Below are positions 48,115 to 59,100 of a stretch of 64,000 nt of DNA, one piece after another (position 1 is the first letter of the stretch; each line of letters starts with the position of its first letter). Source of the stretch: Goodfellowiella coeruleoviolacea (lineage in GTDB: Bacteria > Actinomycetota > Actinomycetes > Mycobacteriales > Pseudonocardiaceae); NCBI RefSeq assembly GCF_024171785.1, contig NZ_JAMTCK010000012.1, positions 246,698 to 310,697 on the forward strand. The letters run 5' to 3'. The notes below the pieces were generated by a model. That model searched no databases. It saw only the letters and a list, made by a program, of their open reading frames with translations, and was not told the DNA's origin. The position numbers and the translations under genes are program-made.

Positions 48115-48852
48115 GTGAAAGCCGACCCCGCCGTGCAGCGCAGGCTGCTCGACCTCGCCGAGTTCGACGCCGAACTCAGCCGCGTCAACCACCGTCGGCG
48201 CACCCTGCCCGAACTGGCCGAGATCAGCGAGGTGGAGAAGGAGCTGCGGACCAAACGCGACGCGCTGATCGCGGTGCAGACCACCCTCGGCGACCTGGAC
48301 CGGGACGTGCGGCGCCAGGAGACCGAGATCGACCAGGTGCGGTCCCGCCGGGACCGGGACCAGGCGCTGCTCGACGCTGGCACGGTCAGCGCCAAGCAGT
48401 TGAACGACCTCCAGCACGAGCTGGCCACGCTGCAGCGCCGGCAGAGCGCGCTCGAGGACGACCTGCTCGAACTGATGGAGCGGCGGGAAGCGGTCGACGC
48501 GGACGTGCAGCGGTCCCAGGCCGAGGTGGACGCGGCCGAGCAGCGCCTGGCCGACGCGACCGGCCGACGCGACGAGGCCCTGGCCGACCTGGAGTCCACC
48601 GAGGCCAAGCGGCTGGCCGACCGGGAGCTGGTCGTCAAGCGGTTCCCGGAGGACCTGCTCGCCCTGTACGAGCGGGTCCGCAAGAACAAGGGCATCGGCG
48701 CGGCCCTGGTGCGCGGCCGGCGGTGCGGCGCGTGCCGGCTGGAGCTGGACCGCAGCGCCCTGGGCAAGCTGCGCGAGGCAGCCGCCGACGAGGTCGTCTG
48801 CTGTGAGGAGTGCGGGGCGATCATGGTGCGCACCGGGGAGTCGGGACTGTGA
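48115..48852 (+). CDS. Zinc-ribbon coiled-coil protein (Rv2229c family)
   Basis: A 245-residue protein starting at GTG 48115 with AGGAGG upstream. Residues about 20-165 form a long antiparallel coiled coil (VEKELRTKRDALIAVQTTL; LQRRQSALEDDLLELMERRE). The C-terminal zinc ribbon has CGACRLEL and CCEECGAIM. Fold and context match the C4-type zinc-ribbon family. It may bind nucleic acid; its exact role is unknown. It overlaps the RNase H gene by GTGA. Confidence 0.9.
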   Translation: MKADPAVQRRLLDLAEFDAELSRVNHRRRTLPELAEISEVEKELRTKRDALIAVQTTLGDLDRDVRRQETEIDQVRSRRDRDQALLDAGTVSAKQLNDLQHELATLQRRQSALEDDLLELMERREAVDADVQRSQAEVDAAEQRLADATGRRDEALADLESTEAKRLADRELVVKRFPEDLLALYERVRKNKGIGAALVRGRRCGACRLELDRSALGKLREAAADEVVCCEECGAIMVRTGESGL

Positions 48853-50054
48853 CCACCCGGGTCATCGTCGAGGCCGACGGGGGCTCCCGGGGCAACCCGG
48901 GCCCGGCCGGGTACGGCGCGGTCGTGCGGGACGCGCTGACCGGTGAGGTGCTCGCCGAGCGGTTCGCCGGCCTCGGGGTGACCACCAACAACGTGGCCGA
49001 GTACTCCGGCCTGGTCGCCGGCTTGCGCGCGGCCCGCGAACTCGGCGCCCACGTGGTCGACGTGCGGATGGACTCCAAGCTGGTGGTCGAGCAGATGACC
49101 GGCCGTTGGAAGATCAAGAACGCCCAGCTGGCCCCCCTGGCCGAGCGGGCGAGGGAGCTGTCCAGCCACTTCGCCGAGGTCAGCTACGCGTGGATCCCCC
49201 GGGAGAGCAACAAGCACGCCGACCGGCTGGCCAACCGGGCCATGGACGAGCAGCGGGACGGCGGCAGCACCCGGCTCGACGAACCGCCCGACCCGCCGTT
49301 AACGCGAGCGGTCCCGACGGCGGCCCAGGCCAAGCCGGAACTGCCCGGCGTGGAACCGCCGGGGACCGAGACCGCGGACCGCAGCCGGCCGTCGCGCTGG
49401 AACGGCGCGCAGGGCACGCCCACCAAGCTGTTGCTGCTGCGCCACGGCCAGACCGAGATGTCGGTGGAGCGCCGGTACTCGGGGCGGGGCGACGTGCCGC
49501 TGACCGAGGTCGGCCTGCGCCAGGTCAAGGCCGCCGCGCACCGGCTGGCCCAGCTGGACGGGGTGGGCGGCGCGGACCCGGCGCCGGTGATCACCTCACC
49601 GCTGGGCCGCACCAGGCAGACCGGGCAGGCGGTGGCCGAGGCGACCGGGGGCCTGCTGCGCACCCATCCCGGGCTGGTGGAGACCGACTTCGGTGACTGG
49701 GAGGGGCTGACCTTCGCCGAGGCGGCCCAGCGCGACCCCGAGCTGCACGCGCGCTGGCTGGCCGACCCGTCGGTGGCGCCGCCCAACGGGGAGAGCTTCG
49801 ACAGCGCGCACCAGCGGGTGCGGCGGGCCAGGGACGAGCTGGTCGCCGAGTACGCCGGCCGGACGATCGTGGTGGTCAGCCACGTCACCCCGATCAAGTC
49901 GCTGCTGCGGATGGGGCTGGACGTGGGGCCGTCCCTGCTGTTCCGGCTGCACCTGGACCTGGCGTCGCTGTCCATCGTCGAGTTCTACCCGGACGGCAAC
50001 GCCTCGGTCCGGCTGGTCAACGACATCTCCCACCTCGCCCACCTCACCGACTGA
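48849..50054 (+). CDS. Bifunctional RNase H/acid phosphatase (Rv2228c family)
   Basis: A 401-residue fusion. The N-terminal RNase HI domain has VEADGGSRGNPGPAG with the first catalytic Asp, NNVAEYSGL with Glu, VRMDSKLVVEQ and NKHADRLAN. After a Pro-rich linker, the histidine-phosphatase domain has LLLRHGQTEMSVERRYSG near residue 197, and VVVSHVTPIKSLL with the second His. The mycobacterial homologue has RNase H and alpha-ribazole phosphatase activities. It ends the conserved four-gene block. Confidence 0.94.
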   Translation: MTTRVIVEADGGSRGNPGPAGYGAVVRDALTGEVLAERFAGLGVTTNNVAEYSGLVAGLRAARELGAHVVDVRMDSKLVVEQMTGRWKIKNAQLAPLAERARELSSHFAEVSYAWIPRESNKHADRLANRAMDEQRDGGSTRLDEPPDPPLTRAVPTAAQAKPELPGVEPPGTETADRSRPSRWNGAQGTPTKLLLLRHGQTEMSVERRYSGRGDVPLTEVGLRQVKAAAHRLAQLDGVGGADPAPVITSPLGRTRQTGQAVAEATGGLLRTHPGLVETDFGDWEGLTFAEAAQRDPELHARWLADPSVAPPNGESFDSAHQRVRRARDELVAEYAGRTIVVVSHVTPIKSLLRMGLDVGPSLLFRLHLDLASLSIVEFYPDGNASVRLVNDISHLAHLTD

Positions 50055-50069
50055 GAAAACGGCTCGCCC

Positions 50070-50115
50070 ACTCGCATACAGTCCTGTATCTGAATACAAG
50101 GCTGTATGCGAGTGA
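50070..50115. promoter_or_regulatory. Nested palindromic operator
   Basis: CACTCGCATACAG and CTGTATGCGAGTG form a perfect 13-bp inverted repeat separated by 20 bp. In the spacer TGTAT-CTGA-ATACA is a second inverted repeat. It ends 14 bp upstream of the DUF6204 start. PadR- or TetR-type control seems likely; no such regulator gene is adjacent. Confidence 0.65.
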
Positions 50116-50128
50116 GGGGAGCTGTCCA

Positions 50129-50458
50129 GTGCTGAACCAGCAGCACACCTACCGGGTGACCGTTCGCGGCCGGTTCGACCAGTTGACCGACGCGGCCAGG
50201 ACCGCCCTGCTGGGCGCCGCCGACCAGCACCACATCTTCAACGCCGCCTACACCCAGGACGGCACCTTCACCTACAACCGCGACCTGCGCGTCTTCGACT
50301 TCCGCTACCTCATGGTCGTCGAGGACGACGAGCGCGCCGTGGCCGAGCGGGCCAAGCAGCGGGCCATCGCCACCCTGACCGCCGGCGGCTACGGCTACAC
50401 CAACCTCACCGTGAGCGTGCTCAACATGGCCGACGTCAAGATCCGCCGCCGGGCCTGA
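50129..50458 (+). CDS. DUF6204-like protein
   Basis: A 109-residue protein starting at GTG 50129 with GAGGGGAG upstream. YRVTVRGRFDQLTDAARTALL and HIFNAAYTQDGTFTYN, then LRVFDFRYLMVVEDDE, fit the DUF6204 family of small actinobacterial proteins. Function is unknown. Control by the nested operator just upstream suggests a regulated, perhaps stress-linked, unit. Confidence 0.75.
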   Translation: MLNQQHTYRVTVRGRFDQLTDAARTALLGAADQHHIFNAAYTQDGTFTYNRDLRVFDFRYLMVVEDDERAVAERAKQRAIATLTAGGYGYTNLTVSVLNMADVKIRRRA

Positions 50459-50477
50459 CCGGCAGCACCGGCAGCCG

Positions 50478-51764
<1,287 letters not shown>

Positions 51765-52384
51765 CGCCGCCCTGCCCCTGTTCGCTCGCCCACTCGCCGT
51801 GGCCGTGGTGCGGGGCCAGGGCACCCGCGGCGCGACCGGCGTGGCCGCGGCCCGGGTGCCGTCGGCCCTGCCCCGGCTGGGGAATTATCGGAGTGCCAGC
51901 GGAGACCGGCTCAGCGACCACCCACCGAACCGACCGACGGCAGCCGGTCGACGGACCGAGCCCCTCAGCACAGCCGGTCGGCGTGCTGGGCCCGGTGCCA
52001 GCCGGCCGGCGGCTGCGGCCACGTGCCAGCCAGTCGGGCCGAGTGCGGTGGCAGGCGGTCGGCGGGCTGCGCCAACGACGCACAACCGCAACGAGTGCGG
52101 CCCCGGTGCGCACCACCCTCAGCCGGGCCGGAGGACAACCCGGCGAGCAAAAACCACAACCCTGGCGGCCCTGACCACAACCCCGGCGGCCGAGACACCC
52201 CGCAGCCCCACGGTCCCCGCGATTCCACCCACACTCACGCCCCCACCCACCACGGGGGGCGAGCCCTGCTCCAGCCTAGTCACGCCCCACCGCTGTCAAC
52301 ACCACCGCGACCACGGCTGTGGACAACCCGGTGGCCTGTGGACAACCGCGCTCTCGATCGGGTGATGTTGCCGGCAGGACGCGA
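51765..52384. other. Non-coding stretch with scattered short repeats
   Basis: 620 bp between the transporter start and the FMN-reductase stop. Short directly repeated words such as CAGCCGGTCG and ACCACAACCC occur, and open frames are compositional. I see no gene, RNA or clear terminator. Confidence 0.4.
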
Positions 52385-53272
52385 TCAGGGTGCTACAAGC
52401 CGCAGCCCACCGGAGTCCGCCCCGACCGCGTCCGCCCCGACCGCCTCCGCCCGGCCCACACCTGACCGGTTCGCCTCCGCCCGACCCGCGCCCGCCCGAC
52501 CCGCCTCCGCCCGCACCAGATCAGACCGCAACGCGCCGGACCGACCCCCGTCAGGCCGCACCCCGTCAGGCCGCACCCCGCCAGAACGGAACGCGTCAGA
52601 CTCGGCCGCGCTGGTCTGCTCGCCGCTGGGCTCATCCGTGCTGGCCCGGCTCGTGCCGGACGTGGCGGCGCTGGTCCGGCCGTCATCAGGTCGGCCGTCA
52701 CCAGGTTGGCTGTCACCGGGCCGGCCGTCACCGGGTCGACTGCCGCCAGCGCGGCCCACCAGGGCGGTGTGGAACTCGGTGGTCGTGGCGAGCAGCGCCG
52801 AGACCGCGTTCGGCGCCAGCGACGCCGTCATCAGGTCGATCTGGTTGTCGCCGACGAACAGGCCGGTCGACACCCGGGTGGCGCCCCGCGCGGCCAGCAG
52901 CGGCCGCAGCGCGTACTCGATCGCCACCACGTGCCCCTGGGTGCCGCCGGTGGCCACGGGCAGCACCGGCTTGCCGACCAGCGCCTTCTTGGACAGCAGG
53001 TCCAGGAACGATTTCACCAGCCCGCTGTAGGCCGCCCGGTAGACCGGGGTGACCACCACGAGCCCGTCCGCCGCGGCCACCCGCGCCACCGCCGCCGCGA
53101 TGCCCGGGTCGGCGGTGTGCTCGGTGAGCAGCGCGACCGTGGACAACTCCCGGACGTGCAGGGTCGCCGTGTCGTGGCCGAAGGCGGCCAGCTGCCGGTT
53201 GACTTCGGCGACCAGCAGGGCCGCCCGCGAGCCGGCTGACGGGCTCCCGGAGATCGTCAGGACCGTGGACAA
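52385..53272 (-). CDS. NADPH-dependent FMN reductase with long disordered tail
   Basis: A 295-residue protein. TTG 53272 follows AGGTGATTC. Residues 1 to about 175 are a flavodoxin-fold FMN reductase (SsuE/MsuE group): VLTISGSPSAGSRAALLVAE, TPVYRAAYSGLVKSFLDLL and PVATGGTQGHVVAIEYAL. The last about 120 residues are a low-complexity Gly/Arg/Ala/Asp tail that SsuE relatives lack. Such enzymes feed FMNH2 to sulfonate monooxygenases. A Cys-Cys leader peptide 300 bp upstream supports a sulfur-supply role. Confidence 0.85.
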   Translation of the reverse strand: MSTVLTISGSPSAGSRAALLVAEVNRQLAAFGHDTATLHVRELSTVALLTEHTADPGIAAAVARVAAADGLVVVTPVYRAAYSGLVKSFLDLLSKKALVGKPVLPVATGGTQGHVVAIEYALRPLLAARGATRVSTGLFVGDNQIDLMTASLAPNAVSALLATTTEFHTALVGRAGGSRPGDGRPGDSQPGDGRPDDGRTSAATSGTSRASTDEPSGEQTSAAESDAFRSGGVRPDGVRPDGGRSGALRSDLVRAEAGRAGAGRAEANRSGVGRAEAVGADAVGADSGGLRLVAP

Positions 53273-53575
53273 CGAATCACCTCGTTGGGTTGATGACGAC
53301 TCGACCGCGGCGGGCAGAACGCGCGGCCCCGGCCGGCGGCGGTCACGCCGGGCTTACGGGTCCGCTGGACAGGAACGGGAGCGCGACGCGCCAGATCCGC
53401 GGGTGACAGCGGGGCGGGCGCCGCGGTGCGGGGCAGCGGGCACGGATCGGCCGACCGAGTCAGGCGAGCGCCCGGTGCGACCGTGCTGGGCGGGCGCGGA
53501 GTCGAGCGAGTGGCCGGCGGGAGCGTCCGGGGTGCGCGGACAACCGGGCGGACCGGGCGGCCAGCGGGATCCCGG
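53273..53575. other. 300-bp untranslated region between leader peptide and FMN reductase
   Basis: No independent gene is convincing here. Its place between a regulatory leader peptide and the controlled gene suggests it holds the attenuator structure, but no single dominant stem-loop stands out by eye. Confidence 0.4.
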
Positions 53576-53650
53576 TCAACAACAGGTGTCCGCCGCCACC
53601 CGGGCGAAGTCGATGTGGCGGCGGCGGGTGAGCCGGTCTCCGGCAGCCAT
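53576..53650 (-). CDS. Cysteine-type attenuation leader peptide (ends Cys-Cys)
   Basis: A 24-residue peptide. It begins MAAGDR, continues LTRRRHIDFARV and ends DTCC-stop. The RRHIDFxRV core and terminal Cys pair are the hallmark of actinobacterial leader peptides upstream of sulfur-assimilation genes, shown in mycobacteria to mediate cysteine-responsive attenuation. ATG 53650 lies only 6 bp after a -10 element, so the message is probably leaderless. Low cysteine would stall ribosomes at the Cys codons and raise expression of the FMN reductase. Confidence 0.88.
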   Translation of the reverse strand: MAAGDRLTRRRHIDFARVAADTCC

Positions 53651-53656
53651 GCGGCG

Positions 53657-53686
53657 AGTAGAGCACCGCCAGGCACAACCGGTCAA
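53657..53686 (-). promoter_or_regulatory. Promoter of leader peptide and FMN reductase
   Basis: On the minus strand a -35 TTGACC (53686-53681) and a -10 TCTACT (53662-53657) are 18 bp apart. The start codon follows 6 bp later, so the transcript would be leaderless. Confidence 0.6.
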
Positions 53687-53784
53687 CGAAACCCGAACAA
53701 GTTTCAAAGCCTGGGAAGCGCTCTCCTGTCAACCCTTGTGATCAGCGATTTCCCCTCGGCTGATCGGCTCGGTTACCCTTGCGG

Positions 53785-54228
53785 GGCGGACGAGTCAGCT
53801 GGGCGGCCGCGTCGGCGGGGCTTCCCGCCGCCGAGGAAAGTCCGGACTCCGCAGGGCAGGGTGGTTGCTAACGGCAACCCGGGGCGACCCGCGGGACAGT
53901 GCCACAGAAAACAGACCGCCTGGCGCCACGGCGACCAGGTAAGGGTGAAACGGTGGTGTAAGAGACCACCAGCACCCCGGGTGACCGGGGTGGCTCGGTA
54001 AACCCCACCCGGAGCAAGGCCAAGAGGGGAGCGGCGGTGTTGGTGCCGTGCTCCCTGCGCAGGCGATTGAGGGCGGCCCGTCCGATGCCTGCGGGTAGGC
54101 CGCTTGAGCCTGCCGGCGACGGCAGGCCTAGATGGATGGCCGTCACCCGGCGATCCGCGCCGGCGCCCCGGTGCCGCGCGGGTCAACCGCCGGGTACAGG
54201 ATCCGGCTTACACGCTGACTCGTCCGCC
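53785..54228 (+). ncRNA. rnpB: RNase P RNA, bacterial class A
   Basis: About 444 nt. The 5' half includes GAGGAAAGTCCGGACTCC, ACAGAAAACAGACCGCC and GGTAAGGGTGAAA, the conserved P4-region and specificity-domain landmarks. The 3' half includes TACAGGATCCGGCTTACA. The ends pair: GGCGGACGAGTCAGC at the 5' side with GCTGACTCGTCCGCC at the 3' side form helix P1. It is the catalytic RNA that matures tRNA 5' ends. Confidence 0.96.
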
Positions 54229-54779
54229 CGGACCGCCCGGCCTTCACACTCGTCCGTTTGTGCGTTCCGCCAGAGCTGATCAGGCCAGTCAACGCTCACC
54301 TGCGGTGATGCCGTCCGGCTTACCCCGACGTGGTCGAGAACGCTGTTTTCCCGGTAACCTGCGTGAGCCGACAGTGAGGATCTTGGGTTGGGACGCCCAG
54401 AACCACGTGGTTGCCGGGGTGGAACATGTACACACCTGAGATCAGTCACAGCGGTCACGTAGGTGTGTTGTTGATCAAGGGGGCAGCCATCCTGCACACG
54501 GTGGGTGAGCAGGTCGCTCGCAGGCGGGTGAACTGTCCCGGCAGTCGAGAGAACCCCGTACCGGCGGTGTGCCGCCGCCGTGTCCGCCACGACGATGTGT
54601 GGGTCCGATCGCACCAAGCCCGGCGCGGTAACCAGGGCCGGGGACAGCGGCGATGTACCTACGGATGGCGCGCTGACCACTACACCTCGTGACAACGGCA
54701 TGTTCTACTCGATAGCGCCAACCCGGGTCGGTCGGGCCGCGTGCCGACCCGAAACGCTCCTCGCACTCAGGAGTACGCG
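54229..54779. other. Intergenic stretch between rnpB and T4SS-like operon
   Basis: About 550 bp. Open frames on both strands overlap rnpB or lack start signals, so no gene is called. Several short inverted repeats occur (for example CCGGCGGTGTGCCGCCG near 54558), but no known riboswitch or attachment site was recognised. A CAGGAG before 54780 serves the next gene. Confidence 0.4.
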
Positions 54780-55061
54780 ATGACCGCCATGGACCTGGTA
54801 ATTCTCGCTCAGGAGCAGCAGCCCGCACCGGGTCTGTCCACCGGTGGCATTCGCCAGTGGATCCTTGACAACCTGCTTCCGCTGCTGCTGCTCACCGTCG
54901 CCGTCCTGCTGTTGTGGCTGGGTGGCGGCAAGGGTGACAACGCCGGCGTGATGCGCCGGCTCGGCGGGGTGATCGTCGCGCTGGCGATCGTCGGCCTCGC
55001 CGTCACCAACGCGGGCGAGGGCATCGGGCGTTGGCTCGCCGGCCTGTTCGGCGGGGGCTGA
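54780..55061 (+). CDS. VirB2/TrbC-like small membrane protein
   Basis: A 93-residue protein from ATG 54780 with CAGGAG upstream. Two hydrophobic helices (LLPLLLLTVAVLLLWLGGG and LGGVIVALAIVGLAVTNAG) are joined by a short basic loop. Size, two-helix layout and place ahead of VirB3-, VirB4- and VirB6-like genes suggest a pilin-like VirB2 subunit. There is no sequence signature, so the call is positional inference. Confidence 0.6.
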   Translation: MTAMDLVILAQEQQPAPGLSTGGIRQWILDNLLPLLLLTVAVLLLWLGGGKGDNAGVMRRLGGVIVALAIVGLAVTNAGEGIGRWLAGLFGGG

Positions 55062-55064
55062 GCC

Positions 55065-56129
55065 GTGCGGGTGCGCACCGACGACGAGATCTACCGGGTC
55101 GACGCGGTCTGGCTGGGTCCACCCCGCGCCACCTTCCCGTGGCGGGTCCGGTACGTGGCCTGGGGTGTCGGCATCGTGGTGTTCCTGGTCGTGCTGACCG
55201 TGGAACGCCAGATGGGCTTCGGCTTCACGTTCTTCACCACCGCGTGGGCCTTTGTCATCACCATCGTGCTGACCAGGTTCATCACCGCGCGGATCAGCCA
55301 CGAACGGCCGCTCGGCGCGGTGATGGCCATGTGGAGCCGGGAACTGACCGCGCCCAGGGAACGCACCTCCGGCCAGGGTGGCGCGGCCAGTGCCGCCCGC
55401 ATCCGGGTGCGTGCGGAACGGCCCCGGCCCCGCCCCAAGGGCCGCAAGGCCGCCAGGGATTCCCGCGGCGCCAGGGCGGGCAGCGGCGACAGCGCGCGGC
55501 CAGCCGGCACCCAGACCCGCACCCGCCAGCCCGGTCCCGGCCGGTCCGGTCCAGGTCAGCGCGGACCCGGTCAGCGCGGCAACGACCCGCGCCTGGTCGA
55601 TCCGCGCCTGGTCGATCCGCGCGGGGTCGATCCGCGTGGGGGGGACCGGCGGGGCGGTGAGCCGCGTCGGCGTCCGGTCGAGGACACCCGGGCCGGCGGC
55701 GGGAAACGCGGCCGTGGCCGGCAGACCGCCGGCCGCAAGGCCAGAACCCGCGCCGGCGAGCAGGCCGGCGGCCAGCCGCAGGCCAGACCGCCGTACCCGC
55801 CGCAGGGCCAGTACCCGGGCCAGCCGCAGGGGCAGTACCCGCCGGGCCAGTACCCGGGCGGCTACCCCGACCGGCCCACCCGGTCCGGGCAGTACGGCCA
55901 GCCAGCGCGGTACGGCAACGGCCAGCACCAGCAGTACGGCCAGTACCCCCAGTACGGGCCGGCCGGCTCCTACGGCCAGTACCCGCCCCCGCACCCCGCG
56001 GACGGCGAGCAGCAGTCGGACGGCAAACGGCGCCGCACCAAACAAACCAGGCAACAGCAACGACAACAACAACGCCAGCGGCAACGCCAGCAGCAGAGCG
56101 GGCGGCAGCGAGGGCGGCAAGACAGATGA
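55065..56129 (+). CDS. VirB3-like membrane protein with long disordered tail
   Basis: A 354-residue protein starting at GTG 55065. An N-terminal domain of about 95 residues has two adjacent helices (VAWGVGIVVFLVVLTVE and FFTTAWAFVITIVLTRFIT), as in VirB3/TcpE-type proteins that pair with VirB4. The remaining about 255 residues are low complexity: Arg/Gly/Pro-rich, then a Gln/Tyr/Pro segment (GQYPGQPQGQYPPGQYPGG), and a basic Gln-rich end. The tail is probably cytoplasmic and disordered. Confidence 0.7.
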   Translation: MRVRTDDEIYRVDAVWLGPPRATFPWRVRYVAWGVGIVVFLVVLTVERQMGFGFTFFTTAWAFVITIVLTRFITARISHERPLGAVMAMWSRELTAPRERTSGQGGAASAARIRVRAERPRPRPKGRKAARDSRGARAGSGDSARPAGTQTRTRQPGPGRSGPGQRGPGQRGNDPRLVDPRLVDPRGVDPRGGDRRGGEPRRRPVEDTRAGGGKRGRGRQTAGRKARTRAGEQAGGQPQARPPYPPQGQYPGQPQGQYPPGQYPGGYPDRPTRSGQYGQPARYGNGQHQQYGQYPQYGPAGSYGQYPPPHPADGEQQSDGKRRRTKQTRQQQRQQQRQRQRQQQSGRQRGRQDR

Positions 56130-56180
56130 GGTCGTCGTCCGAGGCCGGATCCGCGCGGGCGCGCAGCAAGGAGGTTGGCG

Positions 56181-59100
56181 GTGGTTGGACGCCGGGGCCG
56201 TCGGGACCGACGTTCGGTGCAGCAGCACGTGGCGCAACACGCCGTGGCCGGTGAGGCAGCCGGTCAGCAGAAGTACAGCCGGCGCGGCCGGCGCCTGCCC
56301 GGGGAACAGGCGATACCCAGCTACACGCCGTCGATCGGGGCCCGCAGCATCGACGGCCACCTGCTGCGCACCAGCCAGGATGTCTACGCCTGGTACCGGT
56401 TGGCGCCGCAGCGCTGGTCGTTCCGGTCGGACTCGCAGCGCCAGGACCTGATCGCGGCGATCGCCGGCCAGTACGCCGAGCTGCAGGGCCGGTGGATGCA
56501 CCTGCGGGTGACCACCCGGCCCTACCCGATCCGGATGTGGGCCGAGGCCCACGTGCACAACGCGGTCAACCGGCTGCCCGACACCCCGGGCACGCTCTCC
56601 TTCGACGACTTCATGGTCGGCGAACAGCAGCAGCTGATGGGCCGGTCCATGGCCGAGAAGGAGGTCTACCTCGGCGTCCAGGTGCAGACCAGGACCGTGG
56701 TCGACCGCGCGGTCGAGCGGGTCGCCCCGCTGCTGCGCAAGGTCTTCCCGGACGCGGTCGACGCCGAACTGGTCGCGCTGGACAGCGAGGTGGAGCACCT
56801 GGACCAGGTGATCGGCTCGGCCGGGCTGGAGGGCCGGCCGGCCACCGCCGAGGAGATGTCCTGGCTGATGCACCGGTCCTGCTCGCTGGGCCTGCCCGCG
56901 CCGCGCAACCTGCCCGCCGTGCCCGGCGCGGCCTGGGAACCCGAGGACCTGGCCAGCTTCACCGACGCCGCCGACTTCCACCAGGACCCCTACTCGCCCA
57001 CGGTCACCGTGCGCGGCCGCACCGGCTCCAACGCCGGCATCAAGCGGCACGTCGCCGTGCTCACCGTCGGCCAGATGCACGGGTTGCAGATCCCCGAGGT
57101 CGACGACCCGTGGGTGCAGCGCTCGGACCGGCTGCCCGCCTCGGTGGAGTGGTCCGCGCGCATCTACGTGCGCCGGCCCGAGGAGGTCTCCGGCGAACTG
57201 CAGCGGCAGATGAACAAGGTCCGCTCGCAGGTCCGCCACTACACCGACGAGCACGAGCTGGAACCGCCGCAGTCGCTGACCAGGCAGGCCGCCCGGGTGC
57301 TCGACATCGACGACGAGATGACCTCGGGCTTCACCTCGCTGGCCACCCGGGTGCGCTCGTGGTGGCGGCTGGCCGTGTCCGGCCCCACCGAGCGGGACGC
57401 GCTGCGGCTGGCCCAGCAGCTGCTCGACCTGTACAAGCCGAAGATCGCCATCGAGCACCCCGAGGCGCAGTACGCCATGGCCAGGGAGTTCATCCCGGGT
57501 GAGCCCCTGGCGTCCTCGGCCTACCTGCGCCGCGGCTCGGTGATCTGGGCGGCCTCGGCCGTGCCCACCGCCACCGCCGAGGTCGGTGACCGGCGCGGCA
57601 TCCTGCTCGGCGAGACCTGCACGGCCACCCGCCGGCCGGTGGCCTGGGACCCGTGGATGGCCCAGGAGCTGCGCGACGGATCCGGCCTGACCGCGATGGT
57701 CGCCGGCCTGGGCGGCGGCAAGTCGTTCCTGGGCGGCGGCATCGTCTACAAGTCGCTGCGCGCCGGCGCGTACTGGACCCTGCTCGACCCGTCCGGCCCG
57801 CTGGCCGCCCTGTGCGACCTGCCCGAGCTGCGGCCCTACGCCCGGCCGATCAACCTGCTCAACGCCCAGCCGGGCATCCTCAACCCCTACCGGGTGGTGG
57901 CCGAGCCGGAACTGGCCCACTTCGCCGACGAGGACGACCCGGAGCGGGCCTGGCGGCGGGAGCGGGCCCTGGCCGGCGCCACCCGCCGGCGGCTGGTGCT
58001 GGACGTGCTCACCGGCGTGCTGCCCTACGAGGTGGCCCGGCTGCCGCAGACCCGGATCGTGCTGCTGCGCGCGGTCCGCGCGGTCGGCGGCCGGCAGGAC
58101 GCCCACCCCGGCCTGGTGCTGGACGCGCTGCGCCGGGACGCCAGCGAGCACCGCGAGCACGCCATCGTGGTCGCCGACTTCCTGGACGAGCTGCGCGAGC
58201 GCATGTCGCTGCTGATCCCCGAGCACGACGCCGACCCGTACTCCGAGCAGCGCGACGACCGGCTCACCGTGTTGACCATGGCCGGGCTGACCATGCCCAA
58301 GGACGGGGTCGGCCGGGAGCACTGGACCGACGCCGAGGCGCTGGGCGTGGAAATGCTCAACCTGGCCGCCTGGCTCACCCAGCGGTCCATCTACGAGCGG
58401 CCCAAGGACCTGCGCAAGGGCGTGTGGATCGACGAGGCGTTCTTCCTGTCCGAGGTGCCCACCGGCCGGGTGCTGATGAACCGCTTCGCGCGGGACTCCC
58501 GGAAGTGGAACGTCCGGGTGCTGCTGTCCTCCCAGATCCCCGCGGACTTCCTGCGCATCCAGGGCTTTGTCGCGCTGCTGGACTCGGTGTTCGTCGGCCG
58601 GCTCGACGACGACCAGGCCCAGCAGGACGCGCTGCGGCTGCTCAAGGTGCCGGTGGGCGCCGGGTACGAGCAGGTGATCGCCAGCCTGGGCCGCCGGCCC
58701 GGCGGTGAGCGCGGCGTGCTGGAACGCGACCGCTCACCACGGCAGTTCATCTTCGCCGACGGCGCCGGCGGCGTGGAGCGCATCCGCGTCGACTTCAACG
58801 GCTCGCACCTGGACCACCTGCGGGCCGCCCTGGACACCACACCCGACGCCAACCGGGACGTCAGCCAGGAGCCCTCGGCGGCCGCCCGCGCGGTCGGCGC
58901 GCGCGACCAGACCGCGACCGAGATCGCGACCGAGTCCGCGCCCGCGACCGGCCGCGGCGCTGGTTCGCCCGCGGCGGGACGGGGTTCGGCGGCAGGGCAA
59001 CTCGTGGCCGGCAGCGAGTCGCGACAGCAGTCGCAGCCGCAGCAACAACAGCCGCAGCAACAACAACCGCAGCAACAACAGCCGCAGCAGCAACAGCCGA

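Noticed and set aside
54300..54780. Possible riboswitch between rnpB and the T4SS-like operon
   Set aside because: Looked for cobalamin, ydaO and other conserved cores; none is present, only short isolated inverted repeats.
54705..58322. A 1205-codon open frame on the minus strand
   Set aside because: It is antisense to the VirB2/3/4-like genes; GC-rich third positions keep the shadow frame open. Its composition is Gly/Arg/Leu-rich with no domain.
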